Source: Actinomycetota bacterium
Lineage (GTDB): Bacteria; Actinomycetota; Actinomycetes; Actinomycetales; Actinomycetaceae
Direction of reading: 5' to 3'
NCBI GenBank assembly: GCA_019425105.1
Contig: JAHYYD010000125.1
Span: 1-6,435, forward strand
Length of the DNA stretch: 6,435 nucleotides
Position numbers and translations under genes: made by a program. The notes beneath the pieces were generated by a model. It was not told the DNA's origin, did not search any database, and saw only the letters and a program-made list of their open reading frames with translations. Numbering within the stretch: position 1 is the stretch's first letter; each line of letters starts with the position of its first letter. This document shows positions 5,909-6,435 of the stretch, piece after piece.

Positions 5909-5937
5909 ATCATATGACCAACCGGAAAAGGTCGCAA
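5909..5937 (-). promoter_or_regulatory. Sigma-70-type promoter of the type VII-like operon
   Basis: Read on the minus strand, TTGCGA (5932-5937) and TATGAT (5909-5914) are separated by exactly 17 bases, each close to the housekeeping consensus (TTGACA, TATAAT). Transcription would start near 5902, giving a leader of roughly 54 bases before the GTG at 5848. It is the best promoter I can see in the 231-base gap and is well placed to drive all three minus-strand genes down to 2455. Confidence 0.65.
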
Positions 5938-6020
5938 AATGCGGGGTATTCGTGGGTGAGCGATAACGAAAGGAATTAGTCGTCGCAAGTGATAGCGCTG
6001 GCGAGGGGCGACAAATGATT

Positions 6021-6051
6021 GGGGGCCGCGACGCAGCGCGTCGCGGCCCCC
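6021..6051 (-). terminator. Strong intrinsic-type terminator
   Basis: A perfect 14-bp GC-rich stem (6021-6034 with 6038-6051) has a 3-base loop, AGC. Read on the minus strand it begins 28 bases after the stop of the gene at 6080 and is followed by AATCATTTGT, a weak T-rich tail. It should separate that gene from the type VII-like operon downstream. Confidence 0.8.
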
Positions 6052-6079
6052 AAGGTAAAAACCTCTCAGAAGGTTAGGC

Positions 6080-6435
6080 TCACTCGCCCGCCTCGAAGGT
6101 GGCCTTCTCGGCCTCGGTGTCCGGCACGAAGGAATCCGTGTCCAGATCGGCCCAGTACTCCTCGGCCCACGGGTCCTCGATCGGCTGCGAACGCTTCCAC
6201 AGGATGTAGCCCGCACCGGCGACGGCACCCACCAGGGCCGTCAGGCCGAAGGCACGCAGCACGCGGCACTTGCGGCGCTTAGGCGTGGGCGTCGCGAGGG
6301 CGACGGCCGAGGCCTCGGACGCGCGGCGAGCGCGATCCGACAGCGAACCGCGAGCCTGCAGGGCAGCACCCGCCTGGTTCACGGCGAGGGAAGCGCGCGG
6401 CAGGTAGTCGTCCACGAGGTGCTCGCGAGCGTTCT
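6080..6435 (-). CDS. Single-pass membrane protein, 5' end outside window
   Basis: The frame is open to the window edge, so the start is not visible; an internal GTG at 6415 exists but has no clear ribosome binding site, and coding continues before it (NAREHLV). The visible 118 residues comprise a charged helical region (about 1-55, with ARGSLSDRARRASEAS), a basic patch (PKRRKCR, about 52-58), one membrane segment (about 59-80) and an acidic C-terminal tail containing DPWAEEYW. The basic patch suggests the N-terminal part is cytoplasmic. The DPWAEE-type tail after a single membrane segment recalls short actinobacterial proteins such as the DUF5324 group, but I recall this only loosely. Its own terminator follows, so it is probably unrelated to the type VII-like operon and belongs to a more conserved chromosomal neighbourhood. 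Confidence 0.7.
   Translation of the reverse strand, partial: NAREHLVDDYLPRASLAVNQAGAALQARGSLSDRARRASEASAVALATPTPKRRKCRVLRAFGLTALVGAVAGAGYILWKRSQPIEDPWAEEYWADLDTDSFVPDTEAEKATFEAGE

Larger units (their letters stand above)
5849..6079. other. Intergenic region between minus-strand units
   Basis: This 231-base gap holds, from right to left, the terminator of the gene ending at 6080, an AT-richer stretch (about 5930-6000) with no clear structure, the operon promoter, and the leader with its hairpin and ribosome binding site. I see no small gene or RNA gene here. Confidence 0.6.

Overview
The window is high-GC DNA with actinobacterial character: GTG starts, Shine-Dalgarno sites of GGAGG type, alanine/glycine/proline-rich proteins, a WXG100-like small protein and a mycosin-like serine protease. 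The style suggests an Actinomyces/Schaalia-type host, but this is inferred from protein style and not proven by any marker gene in the window.

Plus strand, 27-2391: a tandem array of small related genes. Each encodes a Pro/Gln-rich N-terminal tail followed by two or three membrane segments. Four look intact (27-488, 576-1094, 1405-1839, 1936-2391). One (from 1157) keeps only the tail and has lost its membrane part. Tail-coding DNA is shared almost letter for letter between some copies, while the membrane parts have diverged, so the array looks like a recently duplicated and recombining family. Most copies have their own good ribosome binding site.

Minus strand, 5914 down to 2455: a three-gene unit read from a good sigma-70-type promoter. 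Its order is a WXG100-like protein (5848-5384), a 568-residue protein with a helical WXG/PPE-like head and a long Gly/Ala-rich repeat region (5363-3657), and a secreted subtilisin-family protease with an intact catalytic triad (3678-2455). The last two genes overlap by 22 bases. This is the make-up of a type VII (ESX) secretion substrate set with its own protease. No secretion machinery (EccB, EccC, EccD, EccE) is present in the window.

The plus-strand array and the minus-strand operon converge on a GC-rich hairpin (2407-2444) that probably terminates one or both. At the right end, a minus-strand gene for a one-segment membrane protein runs off the window edge and ends at a strong 14-bp hairpin terminator (6021-6051), which separates it from the type VII-like operon. 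No tRNA, rRNA, insertion sequence or CRISPR array was seen.
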